DNA from: Domibacillus indicus
GTDB taxonomy: Bacteria; Bacillota; Bacilli; Bacillales; Domibacillaceae
NCBI RefSeq assembly: GCF_000970685.1
Contig: NZ_LAJB01000014.1
Coordinates: 1 to 64,000 of the forward strand
Length of the DNA stretch: 64,000 bases
Direction: 5' to 3'
Shown here piece by piece: positions 54,403 to 64,000 of the stretch (positions are counted from its first letter, which is position 1; each line of letters begins with the position of its first letter). Below the pieces are notes generated by a model, which had not been told where the DNA came from, searched no databases, and saw only the letters and a program-made list of their open reading frames with translations. The translations under genes were made by a program, and so were the position numbers.

Positions 54403-55752
54403 ATGAAAAAAACCAGTTTGTACACCATGCTTTTTAGTATGCTGCTTGTTCTGCTGGCAGCTTGTGGCGGAGGTAGTGGCGGAGGAGGCGGCGGCTCAGA
54501 AAATTCTGAAGGCGCGGACAAAACCGAAGTCATTGGCAGCGATTCTAAAGACGCTACAGAACTAACATTTTGGACATTTCAGGAACTTCATATCAACCTT
54601 TTTGAAGACGCGGTCACACGATGGAATGAAGAATTTCCGGATCGCCCAATTAAATTGAAGGCAGAGGCATACCCGTACGACAATATGCACAATAACCTGC
54701 TGTTAGCACTGCAGTCCGGTAAAGGGGCACCCGATATTGCTGATATTGAACTGGGCCGCTTTCCAAACTATCTGCAGGGAGAACCGCAGCTTCTTCCGAT
54801 GAATGAATATGTAGAGCCTGTCCGTGATGAATTTATTGAATCAAGGTTTGATATCTATTCAAAAGATGGACAGAACTATGGACTGCCTACTCACGTTGGC
54901 GCAACCGTTGTTTTTTATAACAAAGAAATTATGGACAAAGCAGGCGTAGATATTGATTCAATTGAAACATGGGATGATTATGTAGCGGCTGGAAAACAAG
55001 TTGTAGAGAAAACAGACGCGGTCATGACAACGCTGGAAACAGGTGACTACTGGTCTTACTGGCCGTTAATTAAACAGCAAGGTTCGGATTTCTTTGATGA
55101 AAACGGCAAGTTGACACTTGCAAACGAGACAAATGTAAAAACGCTTGAATTTATGCATGGTTTAATCCATGATGAAAAAATTGCTGAAATTACACCAGGC
55201 GGCACTCATCACGAGGAAGAATACTATGGATTTATGAATGACGGAGGTGCAGCTTCTGTCATTATGCCAATGTGGTATATGGGCCGCTTCACTGATTATA
55301 TGGAGGATTTAAAAGGAAAAATGGTTATCCGTCCAATGCCGAAATGGACAGAGGATGGAAACCGCTCGGCCGGTGCAGGCGGTACGGGAACAGTCGTCAC
55401 AAATCAAACAGAGCATCCAGACCTGGCGAAAGAATTCCTGGCTTATGCAAAGCTGTCTGAAGAAGGAAATCTGGCCCTATGGGAAATTATGGGATTTGAT
55501 CCTCCGCGATGGACTGTTTGGGAGAACCCTGCAATTAAAGAAGACAATAAATATTACCAGTACTTCGGTACCGATATTTTCGATACGCTGCTCAGTATAA
55601 AAGACGAAATTGATTCGATCCACATTACAGAGAAAAATCCGCTTGTCCAGGAACAGCTGTCAACAAACGTGTTTAATAACGTTCTTCGAGGTGAAAGTCA
55701 GTCGCCGGAGGAAGCATTGAAAGAAGCGGAAGCTGCTATTAACAGCAATTAA
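54403..55752 (+). CDS. ABC sugar-binding lipoprotein (importer 2)
   Basis: A 449-residue solute-binding lipoprotein. The lipobox LLAAC gives a lipid-modified Cys at residue 21, followed by a Gly/Ser-rich linker. Binding-protein features are ELTFWTFQELHINLFEDAVT, LLLALQSGKGAPDIADIELG and KEFLAYAKLSEEGNLALWEI. It differs clearly from the binding protein at 41681, so the two importers probably take different sugars. AraR boxes and a cre site upstream place it in the arabinose regulon; L-arabinose or arabino-oligomers are likely ligands. Confidence 0.9.
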   Translation: MKKTSLYTMLFSMLLVLLAACGGGSGGGGGGSENSEGADKTEVIGSDSKDATELTFWTFQELHINLFEDAVTRWNEEFPDRPIKLKAEAYPYDNMHNNLLLALQSGKGAPDIADIELGRFPNYLQGEPQLLPMNEYVEPVRDEFIESRFDIYSKDGQNYGLPTHVGATVVFYNKEIMDKAGVDIDSIETWDDYVAAGKQVVEKTDAVMTTLETGDYWSYWPLIKQQGSDFFDENGKLTLANETNVKTLEFMHGLIHDEKIAEITPGGTHHEEEYYGFMNDGGAASVIMPMWYMGRFTDYMEDLKGKMVIRPMPKWTEDGNRSAGAGGTGTVVTNQTEHPDLAKEFLAYAKLSEEGNLALWEIMGFDPPRWTVWENPAIKEDNKYYQYFGTDIFDTLLSIKDEIDSIHITEKNPLVQEQLSTNVFNNVLRGESQSPEEALKEAEAAINSN

Positions 55753-55756
55753 CATT

Positions 55757-55791
55757 GATGGGAAGGAAGGATGAATTCCTGCCTTCCCATC
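55757..55791. repeat. Intercistronic stem-loop after binding-protein gene 2
   Basis: GATGGGAAGG and CCTTCCCATC form a perfect 10-bp stem with a 15-base loop. It lacks a T run, so it is more likely an mRNA-stabilising element than a terminator. Confidence 0.8.
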
Positions 55792-55819
55792 TAAATAAGT
55801 GAAAAGAAAGGGGATTATG

Positions 55820-56752
55820 ATGATTGAACGCGCTGCTTCATCAACCGAGAGTCGTCGGTCGAAATGGTCCGTGAAAGACTTCTTTCTGTCGAAAAAGGTA
55901 GTCCCGTATGTTTTTGTCTCACCTTTTATTATTTCTTTTCTGCTTTTGTTTTTGTATCCGCTGATCAGCGGCGTCGTAATGAGCTTTCAGACGATTTTGC
56001 CTGGACAGACGACGTTTATCGGAATGAGTAATTATGAGCGGATTTTCAATCCAACTTTTTTTAAAGCGCTATCCAATACAACTGTTTACGTTATTTTAAC
56101 CACCGTTATTTTAACAATATTGCCTATGGTTTTAGCGACAATGCTTAATTCAAAGTTTGTCCGTTTTTCCAATATATTTCGGGCCTCTTTGTTTATTCCG
56201 GCATTGACTTCAACAATTGTGGCAGGGGTTGTATTCCGGTTGATGTTTGGAGAATCGGAGTCTTCTCTAGCGAATACAGTGGTTGGCTTTTTCGGGGTAG
56301 AACCGCTGGAATGGAAGTTTGGCGCCGCAACAGGAATGTTTTTAATGGTGCTGCTTTGTACATGGAAATGGCTTGGTGTAAATATTCTTTACTTTATGGC
56401 GGGTCTCGCTAACGTTCCAAAGGAGTTATATGAAGCTGCTGAAATGGATGGGGCAGGAATTCTTAATAAGTTCCGCCATATTACACTCCCAATGTTAAAA
56501 CCGATTACAGTGTATGTGGTTACCATCACAATCATTGCCGGCTTTCGGATGTACGAGGAATCATACGTATTCTGGCCCGAAGGTTCCCCGGGAAATATCG
56601 GCTTGACGATTGTCGGCTACATTTATCAGCAGGGCTTCCGTATGAATGATCTTGGTTTTGGCGCGGCAATTGGAGTCGTATTAATGCTGATTATTTTCAT
56701 CATCAGTATTCTTCAGCTTTCATTATCCGGCGCATTAAAGAAAGGAGAGTAA
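55820..56752 (+). CDS. ABC sugar permease, MalF-type (importer 2)
   Basis: A 310-residue membrane subunit with six segments. The EAA loop is LYEAAEMDGAGILNKFRHIT LPMLKP (about 207-232). Several starts are possible (GTG 55799, ATG 55817, ATG 55820); the last gives the best spacing from AAAGGGG. It is followed after 3 bases by the second permease. No ATPase gene accompanies the pair. Confidence 0.9.
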   Translation: MIERAASSTESRRSKWSVKDFFLSKKVVPYVFVSPFIISFLLLFLYPLISGVVMSFQTILPGQTTFIGMSNYERIFNPTFFKALSNTTVYVILTTVILTILPMVLATMLNSKFVRFSNIFRASLFIPALTSTIVAGVVFRLMFGESESSLANTVVGFFGVEPLEWKFGAATGMFLMVLLCTWKWLGVNILYFMAGLANVPKELYEAAEMDGAGILNKFRHITLPMLKPITVYVVTITIIAGFRMYEESYVFWPEGSPGNIGLTIVGYIYQQGFRMNDLGFGAAIGVVLMLIIFIISILQLSLSGALKKGE

Positions 56753-56755
56753 AGC

Positions 56756-57592
56756 ATGTTAGCACGAGACAGGCTTTTAACTACTATTGTTACTGCTGCT
56801 ATCGCACTAATTGCAATTCTGGCCTTGTTCCCGCTATTTTCTCTTATGCTCTCTTCTCTACGGCCATCCTCAGAGCTAATGAGAAATGGAATTACCTTAT
56901 CGGTACCGTTTGACCAATTGAATCTCAATAACTACACCTATATTTTTACAGAGGCAGGAAACTATTGGAGCTGGTATATGAACAGCATTATGATTTCTGC
57001 TGCAACTATCATTCTTTGCTTGTTTTTCTCTTCAATGGTTGGCTATGCGCTGGCTGTTTATGATTTCAAAGGAAACCGCTTTATTTTTATCCTCGTTTTG
57101 CTGATTCTTATGGTGCCTTTTGAGATACTCATGCTTCCGCTTTATCAGCTGATGATCGGGCTTCAGATGATTGACACGTACCTGGCGGTTATTTTGCCGA
57201 TGATGGTAGCTCCTATTGCCGTCTTTTTCTTCCGGCAGTATGCATCAGGCCTGCCAAAGGATTTGATGGAATCAGCCCGGATGGACGGCTGCACTGAGTA
57301 TGGAATTTTCTTCCGGATTATGGCGCCGCTTATGCTGCCTTCCTTTGCAGCAATGGCAATTTTACAGGGCCTTTCAAGCTGGAATAACTTTCTGTGGCCG
57401 CTCGTTGTACTTCGGTCGAACACCATGTTTACCCTTCCGGTCGGCTTAGCGACTCTGTTAACACCGTACGGCAATAACTATGATATCTTGATCGCGGGAT
57501 CTGTTATGACAATTCTTCCCGTTGTTATCCTGTTCTTATTCTTCCAGCGCTACTTTATTGAAGGATTGACAGTAGGCGGAGTCAAAGGATAA
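56756..57592 (+). CDS. ABC sugar permease, MalG-type (importer 2)
   Basis: A 278-residue membrane subunit with six segments. The EAA loop is LMESARMDGCTEYGIFFRIM APLMLP (about 168-193), with Ser in place of the first Ala. The C terminus LFFQRYFIEGLTVGGVKG is typical of this family. GGAGAG precedes the ATG. It completes the second importer together with the genes on its left. Confidence 0.9.
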   Translation: MLARDRLLTTIVTAAIALIAILALFPLFSLMLSSLRPSSELMRNGITLSVPFDQLNLNNYTYIFTEAGNYWSWYMNSIMISAATIILCLFFSSMVGYALAVYDFKGNRFIFILVLLILMVPFEILMLPLYQLMIGLQMIDTYLAVILPMMVAPIAVFFFRQYASGLPKDLMESARMDGCTEYGIFFRIMAPLMLPSFAAMAILQGLSSWNNFLWPLVVLRSNTMFTLPVGLATLLTPYGNNYDILIAGSVMTILPVVILFLFFQRYFIEGLTVGGVKG

Positions 57593-57770
57593 AGCTGACA
57601 GACACCGGAGAATTATCGGTCCAAAAAATGGCGTCTTCAATGCTGTGCACAAGGTGAATTTTACAGAACGACATGCGGCCGGTATGCTTGTTTCGCGCCG
57701 TGCAGGATTGCCGGATACGAAATGCCTGGACTTGGCAGAAACAAAATGGTGAAAAACGGGAGGGAATGCA

Positions 57771-58436
57771 ATGAAATTCAATTCATTTATGGAAAAGCTG
57801 ACCTGCGTCTTTTCCTGGGTGGCCAGGCTGGCTTATGCTCATTTTCTCTGGATGCTTTTTAGCGCGGCGGGCCTGTTTGTTTTCGGAGTTTTTCCGGCGA
57901 CGGCTGCTTTAATGACCATCTGCAGAAAGTGGCTTGACGGTGAAGAAAGCGTGCCGGTATTTCGTTCGTTTTGGGCTTCATACCGCTCATCCTTTTTTTC
58001 TGTAAATAAAATTGGTCTTGCTTATATGGCCGGCGCACTCGTTTTATATTTAAACTTTTTAGTGATTGAGGAAAATGGAGCAGGGATTGTAATGGTGGCC
58101 GCATTTTATCTGTCTGTTTTCTTTTTAGCTGTCACGGGAACTCATCTGCTGCCGTTGTACGTAGTAAGGAAACAATCGTTTCTTTATACATGGAAAACAG
58201 CTTTTGTTATGAGTATTGTAAATCTTCCTATTTCAATAGCTGTTCTTATTAGTCAATCTGCTATTTACTATTTGCTGTTTTCATATCCTTCAGCTGCCCT
58301 TTTCTTTCTTAGCAGCACACTGGTCATGATTCAATTGTGGCTTGTGCAGCATTCATTTAACCGTATTGAAAAAAAAGCAGAAGCATTGCGGGCCAGGAAA
58401 AGTGCTTCACCTGTACAGGAAACATATACAGCATGA
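57771..58436 (+). CDS. DUF624 (YesL-like) membrane protein, second copy
   Basis: A 221-residue protein with about five membrane segments and the DUF624 start KLTCVFSWVARLAYAHFLWM then LFSAAGLFVFGVFPATAALM. It differs strongly from the DUF624 protein at 40862 but has the same layout. GGGAGGGAATGC precedes the ATG. It lies between importer 2 and the second abfA on the same strand, so co-transcription with the importer is possible (178-base gap). Function unknown. Confidence 0.85.
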   Translation: MKFNSFMEKLTCVFSWVARLAYAHFLWMLFSAAGLFVFGVFPATAALMTICRKWLDGEESVPVFRSFWASYRSSFFSVNKIGLAYMAGALVLYLNFLVIEENGAGIVMVAAFYLSVFFLAVTGTHLLPLYVVRKQSFLYTWKTAFVMSIVNLPISIAVLISQSAIYYLLFSYPSAALFFLSSTLVMIQLWLVQHSFNRIEKKAEALRARKSASPVQETYTA

Positions 58437-58440
58437 GTGG

Positions 58441-58456
58441 ATTTATACGTATATAT
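58441..58456. promoter_or_regulatory. AraR box before the second abfA
   Basis: ATTTATACGTATATAT matches the AraR consensus at 13 of 16 positions, the best in the window by count. It lies 18 bases before the abfA start, just upstream of the ribosome-binding site. Confidence 0.7.
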
Positions 58457-58459
58457 TAA

Positions 58460-59980
<1,521 letters not shown>

Positions 59981-60001
59981 AGTGAGCGAAGGGAGAAACC
60001 G

Positions 60002-60315
60002 ATGACGTATTGTAATAATCCGCTTCTTTTAGGGCAGACCGCCCCGTTTATTTACAAACACCAGAGGGGCTATTACTATTTTATTGCATCGGTTCCGGAG
60101 TTTGACCGAATCGACCTCGACCCGTGGAAGGTGAGAACAATAAATGGACTCCGGGAGGCGGAGCCGGTTGCGGTCTCGCGAAAGTATGCAGAAGTGCCGA
60201 TGATCAGTCTGGTCTGAGCATTGAGCTTTATTATTTCAGCGCTTAATGATGAAAAAGGCTGTCCGCAATTTGGAGAGCTGCAGCCCAATATGGGGCCCGG
60301 GTGGGATTATGGATG
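60002..60315 (+). pseudogene. Decayed partial copy of the GH43 exo-enzyme gene
   Basis: The first 71 codons are similar to the start of the GH43 gene at 51803 (CNNPLLLGQTAPFIYKHQRG against YENPLLLKQADPFIYKHQDG). The catalytic Asp14 is Ala here, and the Trp codon of SLIWAPE has become TGA. After a short further match to the ELHY region the copy jumps to the 3' end of the gene (NDEKGCPQFGELQPN against YDEKGYPQFGEPQPN), so about 600 internal bases are missing. The product cannot be active. It sits directly behind the second abfA. Confidence 0.88.
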
Positions 60316-60348
60316 AAAAGAATGTGCGCCTCAGCACATTCTTTTTTT
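60316..60348 (+). terminator. Rho-independent terminator
   Basis: AAAAGAATGTGC and GCACATTCTTTT form a perfect stem with a 6-base loop and T tract. It closes the abfA2 unit. Confidence 0.93.
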
Positions 60349-60399
60349 GTATGCAAACGATTATTGTATAAAAATAGGAAAAATGCTATTGTGAAACTA

Positions 60400-60415
60400 T
60401 GTTATACGTACAAGT
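60400..60415. promoter_or_regulatory. AraR box before the AraPST-like genes
   Basis: TGTTATACGTACAAGT matches at 12 of 16 positions, with TACGTACAA intact. It lies 32 bases before the start of the sugar-binding protein gene. Confidence 0.68.
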
Positions 60416-60446
60416 GAAACAAGCTTTTTGGAAAGGGGGATTCGCT

Positions 60447-61418
60447 TTGAAGAAACTTCTTATTATTTATACAGTGCTGATTGGAGCATTCGGCATTTAT
60501 TTTTATTACTATCAACTAAGTGAGAAAGCCCTGCAGAAAAGCGGGCCGGCTTTGCTGTCGGCATCATTGGATGAAAAATATGTAATGGTTACCTTTCAGG
60601 CAGGTATTGACTATTGGAGGCCGGCCGTTAAAGGATTCGAGGACGCAGCTGAAAAGCTAGGTGTCTCAGTAGAATACAGGGGAGCCCCGCAGGTAGACGT
60701 GTATGAACAAATAACGGTGCTTGAACAGGTTATTGCAAGAAAACCGGCGGGCATTGCCGTTTCGGCGGTTGACTCTTCCAGGCTTAATCCAACTATTAAG
60801 CAAGCCCTGGAAGCAGGTATTCCAGTTGTTTTGTTTGATGCGGATGCACCCGACAGCGGCGCGGCATCTTTTTTAGGAACCAATAATAAAGAAGCAGGCT
60901 CAGCCGCTGCTCACAAACTGGCGGCTCTGATGAACAGGAAAGGCAAAACGGCCGTTATAACAGCGCCGGGCCAGTTAAACCTGCAGGAGCGGACAGAGGG
61001 ATTTATCCAGACTATTGAACAAAGCTATCCTAATATGTCGGTTGCTGCTATTAAAGACGGACAGCGGGATGAGATGAAAGCAAAACAGGCAGTGATTGAC
61101 TTGCTCAAAGAGCAGCCGGATATTGGAGGTTTTTTTTCAACAGAAGCAAACGCGGGAACCGGCATTGCGCAGGCGGCAAAGTCATTGCATAAAGATGTTC
61201 GGATTATTGGCTTTGACACGCATAAGCAGACACTGGATTTAATCAAAGCAGGAGAAATCGATGCAACAATCGCGCAGGGAACCCGGGAAATGGGTTATCG
61301 CTCTCTTCACTTTCTGGTACAGCTTCACCAAAATCCAAAATACGCTGTACCTGAACGTGTAAATACAAATGTAACAGTGGTAACGGAGGAAAACGTAGAC
61401 GCATACTACGCATGGTAA
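60447..61418 (+). CDS. araP: Membrane-anchored sugar-binding sensor protein (AraP-like)
   Basis: A 323-residue periplasmic-binding-type protein with an N-terminal anchor (KLLIIYTVLIGAFGIYFYYY) and no lipobox Cys. The ribose-type binding fold shows MVTFQAGIDYWRPAVKGFED, PAGIAVSAVDSSRLNPTIKQ, VVLFDADAPDSGAASFLGTN and IIGFDTHKQTLDLIKAGEID. It is followed by a YesM-type kinase and a YesN-type regulator, matching the AraPST three-component system of Geobacillus stearothermophilus that senses external arabinose. The TTG at 60447 is chosen because AAAGGGGGATTC lies before it and the earlier frame would start inside the AraR box. Confidence 0.8.
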   Translation: MKKLLIIYTVLIGAFGIYFYYYQLSEKALQKSGPALLSASLDEKYVMVTFQAGIDYWRPAVKGFEDAAEKLGVSVEYRGAPQVDVYEQITVLEQVIARKPAGIAVSAVDSSRLNPTIKQALEAGIPVVLFDADAPDSGAASFLGTNNKEAGSAAAHKLAALMNRKGKTAVITAPGQLNLQERTEGFIQTIEQSYPNMSVAAIKDGQRDEMKAKQAVIDLLKEQPDIGGFFSTEANAGTGIAQAAKSLHKDVRIIGFDTHKQTLDLIKAGEIDATIAQGTREMGYRSLHFLVQLHQNPKYAVPERVNTNVTVVTEENVDAYYAW

Positions 61419-61444
61419 AACGAGTCAGGAAATGAGAGATCAAT

Positions 61445-63241
61445 ATGCAGGCGGAAAAACTTAAATTAAATAATATACCTATTAAACACAAGCTGGTCGT
61501 TCTTCTGCTTGTCATTACTATTTTGCCGTCAATTATCATCAGCTCTTTGATTGCTGTGACAGTAGAGAGAGTAATTGAGGAACAAGTGACAGACAATACG
61601 CTTCAGCTTATTGGGCAGGTCAATAAAACATTAGAGTATTATGCAGGCAATATGCAGAATGTAAGCTATTTGCTTTCATTTGATCCGAATGTTGAAGCGT
61701 TTTTAGAAGCCGGTGGAACCGAGCAGGGAAATTACAATGTCCGCCAATTTATGCAAAGGCTTACAACTCTTTACCCGGAAGTAGCCGGTATTTTAGCGGT
61801 AAACAATACGGGAGAATCTATCAGTAATGAGCTTTATGCACAGCCAGGCCAGAATTTAACTCAAGAGGACTGGTATAAGCAGGCTGTCGAAGGAGCGGGT
61901 ATTTTTAAAATGATCGGCCATCCGAAGGACCGGTCGATTTCAAGTCATGTCCATTACCGGGAGGATGAAGTTGTATCGGTGGTTCGAGCTATTCTCGATC
62001 CGGATACGAAACAAGTAAAAGGTGTTATTTTGATCGATTTAAAGCTTCGTGTAATTGCCGAGGCGGCCAGAAACATTAATACTGGAAAAGCCGGATATTT
62101 AATGGTGCTTGATGAAAACGGAGAGGCGGTTTATACGCCGGAACCGTCACTCCTGACGGGCATTCCGGCAAGCCGGTTTAAGGAAAAAGCAGCAGGCTCC
62201 TTTTCTGCTTTTATCAAAGGAGAAGAGCGTCAGCTGATCTATCAAAATCAGCCGTTTACAAACTGGACGACGGTTGGTGTTTTTTCAACCAAAGAATCAG
62301 TTGTCGAAGTGCGCAGAATTAACTTTTTTGTTGTTTGCTTCATTTTCTTAATTTTCTTTGTGGCTATCACAGCGGCATATGTATTATCAAATTCGATGTC
62401 ACGGCCTATTCTGCGTTTAATTTCGTTCGTTCAAAAAGTGGAAGCCGGGGATTTGGCCGCCCGGTATAAGGATAACCGTAAAGATGAAATCGGTGTGCTC
62501 GGCCGCAGCTTAAACCGGATGCTTCTGCAAATTCAAAAATTAATGAGTTTGAACAAAGAACAAGAACAAAAAAAGCGGGAAGCGGAGCTGCGCAGTCTGC
62601 AGGCTCATATTAAACCGCACTTTTTATATAACACATTAGATACGATTAACTGGATGGCCCGTAAAAGGGGAGCGGAGGATGTGGCCAGTGTGGTTGATTC
62701 TCTGTCAACGCTGTTTCGGATTGGCCTGAGCAAAGGACATGATATTATTTCGATCCAGGATGAAATGACGCATATTAAAAGCTACTTAACGATTCAAAAA
62801 GCAAGATATAAAGACAAACTCCATTACGAAATTCAGGTTGAGCCCGAGGTAGAGGAAGCTGCCGTGTTAAAGCTGGTTCTTCAGCCGGTTGTAGAAAACG
62901 CGATTTATCATGGCATTAAAGAGCGCCGCGGACCCGGCCGGTTGAAAATTTCAGTGTTTGAACAACAGGGGCAGCTTCGGCTGACCGTAGAAGACGACGG
63001 AGCAGGCATGACAGAAGAAAGGCTGGAACAAATCCGGGCCAAGCTGGCATCCGTCCGGGCAGAAAAAACCATGCAGGAAACCGATTTTGGCTATGGCATG
63101 ATGAACGTACAGGCGAGAATTCAGCTTGCGTTTGGTTCGGAATACGGCATTCGAATCGAAAGCTGTTTGGGCACTGGCACAAAAGTGGAGATTGCCCTGC
63201 CGCTGACACGTCATTTAACAGTAGTGGAAGGAGAAAAGTAA
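61445..63241 (+). CDS. araS: Sensor histidine kinase, YesM type (AraS-like)
   Basis: A 598-residue membrane kinase. One membrane segment at about 19-41, an extracellular Cache-type sensor domain to about 285, a second segment at about 293-315, then HAMP (SRPILRLISFVQKVEAGDLA). The phospho-acceptor His is in SLQAHIKPHFLYNTLDTINW (about 381-400), typical of LytS/YesM kinases. The ATPase has the N box (LQPVVENAIYHGI) and G boxes (DDGAGM, GYGMMNV, GTGTKVEIALPL). It probably receives the sugar signal from the binding protein encoded just upstream. Confidence 0.88.
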   Translation: MQAEKLKLNNIPIKHKLVVLLLVITILPSIIISSLIAVTVERVIEEQVTDNTLQLIGQVNKTLEYYAGNMQNVSYLLSFDPNVEAFLEAGGTEQGNYNVRQFMQRLTTLYPEVAGILAVNNTGESISNELYAQPGQNLTQEDWYKQAVEGAGIFKMIGHPKDRSISSHVHYREDEVVSVVRAILDPDTKQVKGVILIDLKLRVIAEAARNINTGKAGYLMVLDENGEAVYTPEPSLLTGIPASRFKEKAAGSFSAFIKGEERQLIYQNQPFTNWTTVGVFSTKESVVEVRRINFFVVCFIFLIFFVAITAAYVLSNSMSRPILRLISFVQKVEAGDLAARYKDNRKDEIGVLGRSLNRMLLQIQKLMSLNKEQEQKKREAELRSLQAHIKPHFLYNTLDTINWMARKRGAEDVASVVDSLSTLFRIGLSKGHDIISIQDEMTHIKSYLTIQKARYKDKLHYEIQVEPEVEEAAVLKLVLQPVVENAIYHGIKERRGPGRLKISVFEQQGQLRLTVEDDGAGMTEERLEQIRAKLASVRAEKTMQETDFGYGMMNVQARIQLAFGSEYGIRIESCLGTGTKVEIALPLTRHLTVVEGEK

Positions 63242-64000
63242 ATGGAAACCTGGAAAGTGATAATCGCTGACGATGAACCTATGATTCGGGAAGGGCTGGC
63301 GGAATCTGTTAACTGGCCGGAGCTTGGCATGGAGGTTGTAGCTGAAGCAGAAGATGGGGAAGAAGCGCTCGAACTTGCGTTAAAGCATGATATCGATTTA
63401 TTACTGGCTGATTTGAATATGCCGATTATGAACGGCATTGACGTAATTCGCGCATTAAAGGAGCAGAAACCGAATTGCCAGGTAATTATTATTACCGGCC
63501 ATGATGAATTCGTTTATGCGCAGGAGGCGGTCCGCATGAACGTAACAGATTATATTTTAAAACCGGTCAGGCCCGAGCAGCTGCGTCAAGTCGTCAGGAA
63601 TGTTCGTGACAAGCTGGAAGAAGCACGGAACCAGGCCTCCCGCGTTGAGCGGATGAATGAACAGCTTGCAAAAAATGAACTTATGCTGAAAGAAGCATTC
63701 GGGAGGGACTGGGTGAAGGGCCTGCTGAATGAAAAAGAAGTGGAAATGCAGCTTGAATTTTTTGGGCTTCCGGTCAGGACGCCATCGGAAATTGGCATTA
63801 TTCGAAGCCAGTCATATCGGTCGGGGAAGCCGCTTTTAACTGAAAAAGACCGCCGTATGATGTTATTTGCCGTGAAAAACATTACAGAAGAGTGGCTGAT
63901 AGAAACAGAACACCTCTTATTTTCAGATGAAGAGCATGTTATGCTGATTACCTGGAGGCCGCTCGAGGAAAAATTGATCCGTGCAATTGAAGAGACTTTA
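63242..64000 (+). CDS. araT: Response regulator, YesN type (AraT-like), cut by window end
   Basis: The first 253 codons of a response regulator; the gene continues past 64000. The receiver domain has the acidic pocket IIADDEPM (about 7-14), phospho-acceptor Asp57 (LLLADLNMP), and Lys in DYILKPVRPEQL. A linker typical of YesN proteins follows (VERMNEQLAKNELMLKEAFG). The C-terminal AraC-type DNA-binding domain should lie outside the window. It starts directly after the kinase stop (TAA then ATG) with GGAAGGAG before it. In Geobacillus the partner AraT activates the araEGH importer genes. Confidence 0.85.
   Translation, partial: METWKVIIADDEPMIREGLAESVNWPELGMEVVAEAEDGEEALELALKHDIDLLLADLNMPIMNGIDVIRALKEQKPNCQVIIITGHDEFVYAQEAVRMNVTDYILKPVRPEQLRQVVRNVRDKLEEARNQASRVERMNEQLAKNELMLKEAFGRDWVKGLLNEKEVEMQLEFFGLPVRTPSEIGIIRSQSYRSGKPLLTEKDRRMMLFAVKNITEEWLIETEHLLFSDEEHVMLITWRPLEEKLIRAIEETL

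Noticed and set aside
60352-60365. cre-like TGCAAACGATTATT before the AraPST-like genes
   Set aside because: Three mismatches to consensus; too weak to list as a site.

Overview
The window reads as chromosomal DNA of a spore-forming Bacillaceae bacterium. It has spore coat proteins with a manganese catalase, Bacillus-type Shine-Dalgarno sites and rho-independent terminators, a Rex-type operator before L-lactate dehydrogenase, an RsbR-type stressosome protein, a Spo0M-like protein and an AraR regulon. Genus cannot be fixed from sequence alone; the arabinan gene set most resembles that described for Geobacillus stearothermophilus, with Bacillus and Domibacillus relatives as alternatives. I saw no rRNA, tRNA, CRISPR array, phage or insertion sequence.

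Left part (1-28,745): mostly housekeeping and stress genes. It holds a coat/manganese catalase operon, adenine deaminase with an alkyltransferase-like protein, an FAD oxidase with a half-size MFS protein, an HD-GYP phosphodiesterase, a truncated SRPBCC protein, a MarR/azoreductase pair, an RsbR paralogue, a DMT exporter, a cold-shock gene, malic enzyme, an apparently orphaned yybP-ykoY manganese riboswitch ahead of a half-length Spo0M-like gene, an alanine/sodium symporter, lactate dehydrogenase, and a MarR/MMPL exporter operon with a 19-bp-arm operator. At 19,650-21,873 lies a compact five-gene operon with overlapping genes. It encodes YwbE, a small ABM monooxygenase, a helical protein, a cobalamin-binding protein with the CarH-type Wx9EH signature but no DNA-binding domain, and a STAS protein. 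It may be a B12-based light or cobalamin sensor feeding a STAS partner-switching pathway, and it is the least conventional system here.

Right part (27,819-64,000): a carbohydrate island of about 36 kb. It begins with an AraC regulator and a GH4 alpha-galactosidase (melA), then a frameshifted aldo/keto reductase and a GH27 enzyme whose active-site motif suggests beta-L-arabinopyranosidase. Next come araR and an araD-araB-araA-galM operon, then two ABC import systems. The first is followed by two GH43 arabinanases, two GH51 arabinofuranosidases, araM and a GH43 exo-enzyme. The second is followed by a DUF624 protein, another GH51 and a decayed GH43 copy. The window ends in a sugar-binding protein/histidine kinase/response regulator trio matching AraPST of Geobacillus; the response regulator runs off the edge.

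Together these genes describe arabinan use. Extracellular or surface GH43 enzyme cuts arabinan, ABC systems import the oligomers, intracellular GH43/GH51/GH27 enzymes release arabinose, GalM interconverts anomers, and AraA, AraB and AraD convert arabinose to xylulose-5-phosphate. Nine AraR-like boxes and several cre-like CcpA sites tie the units together.
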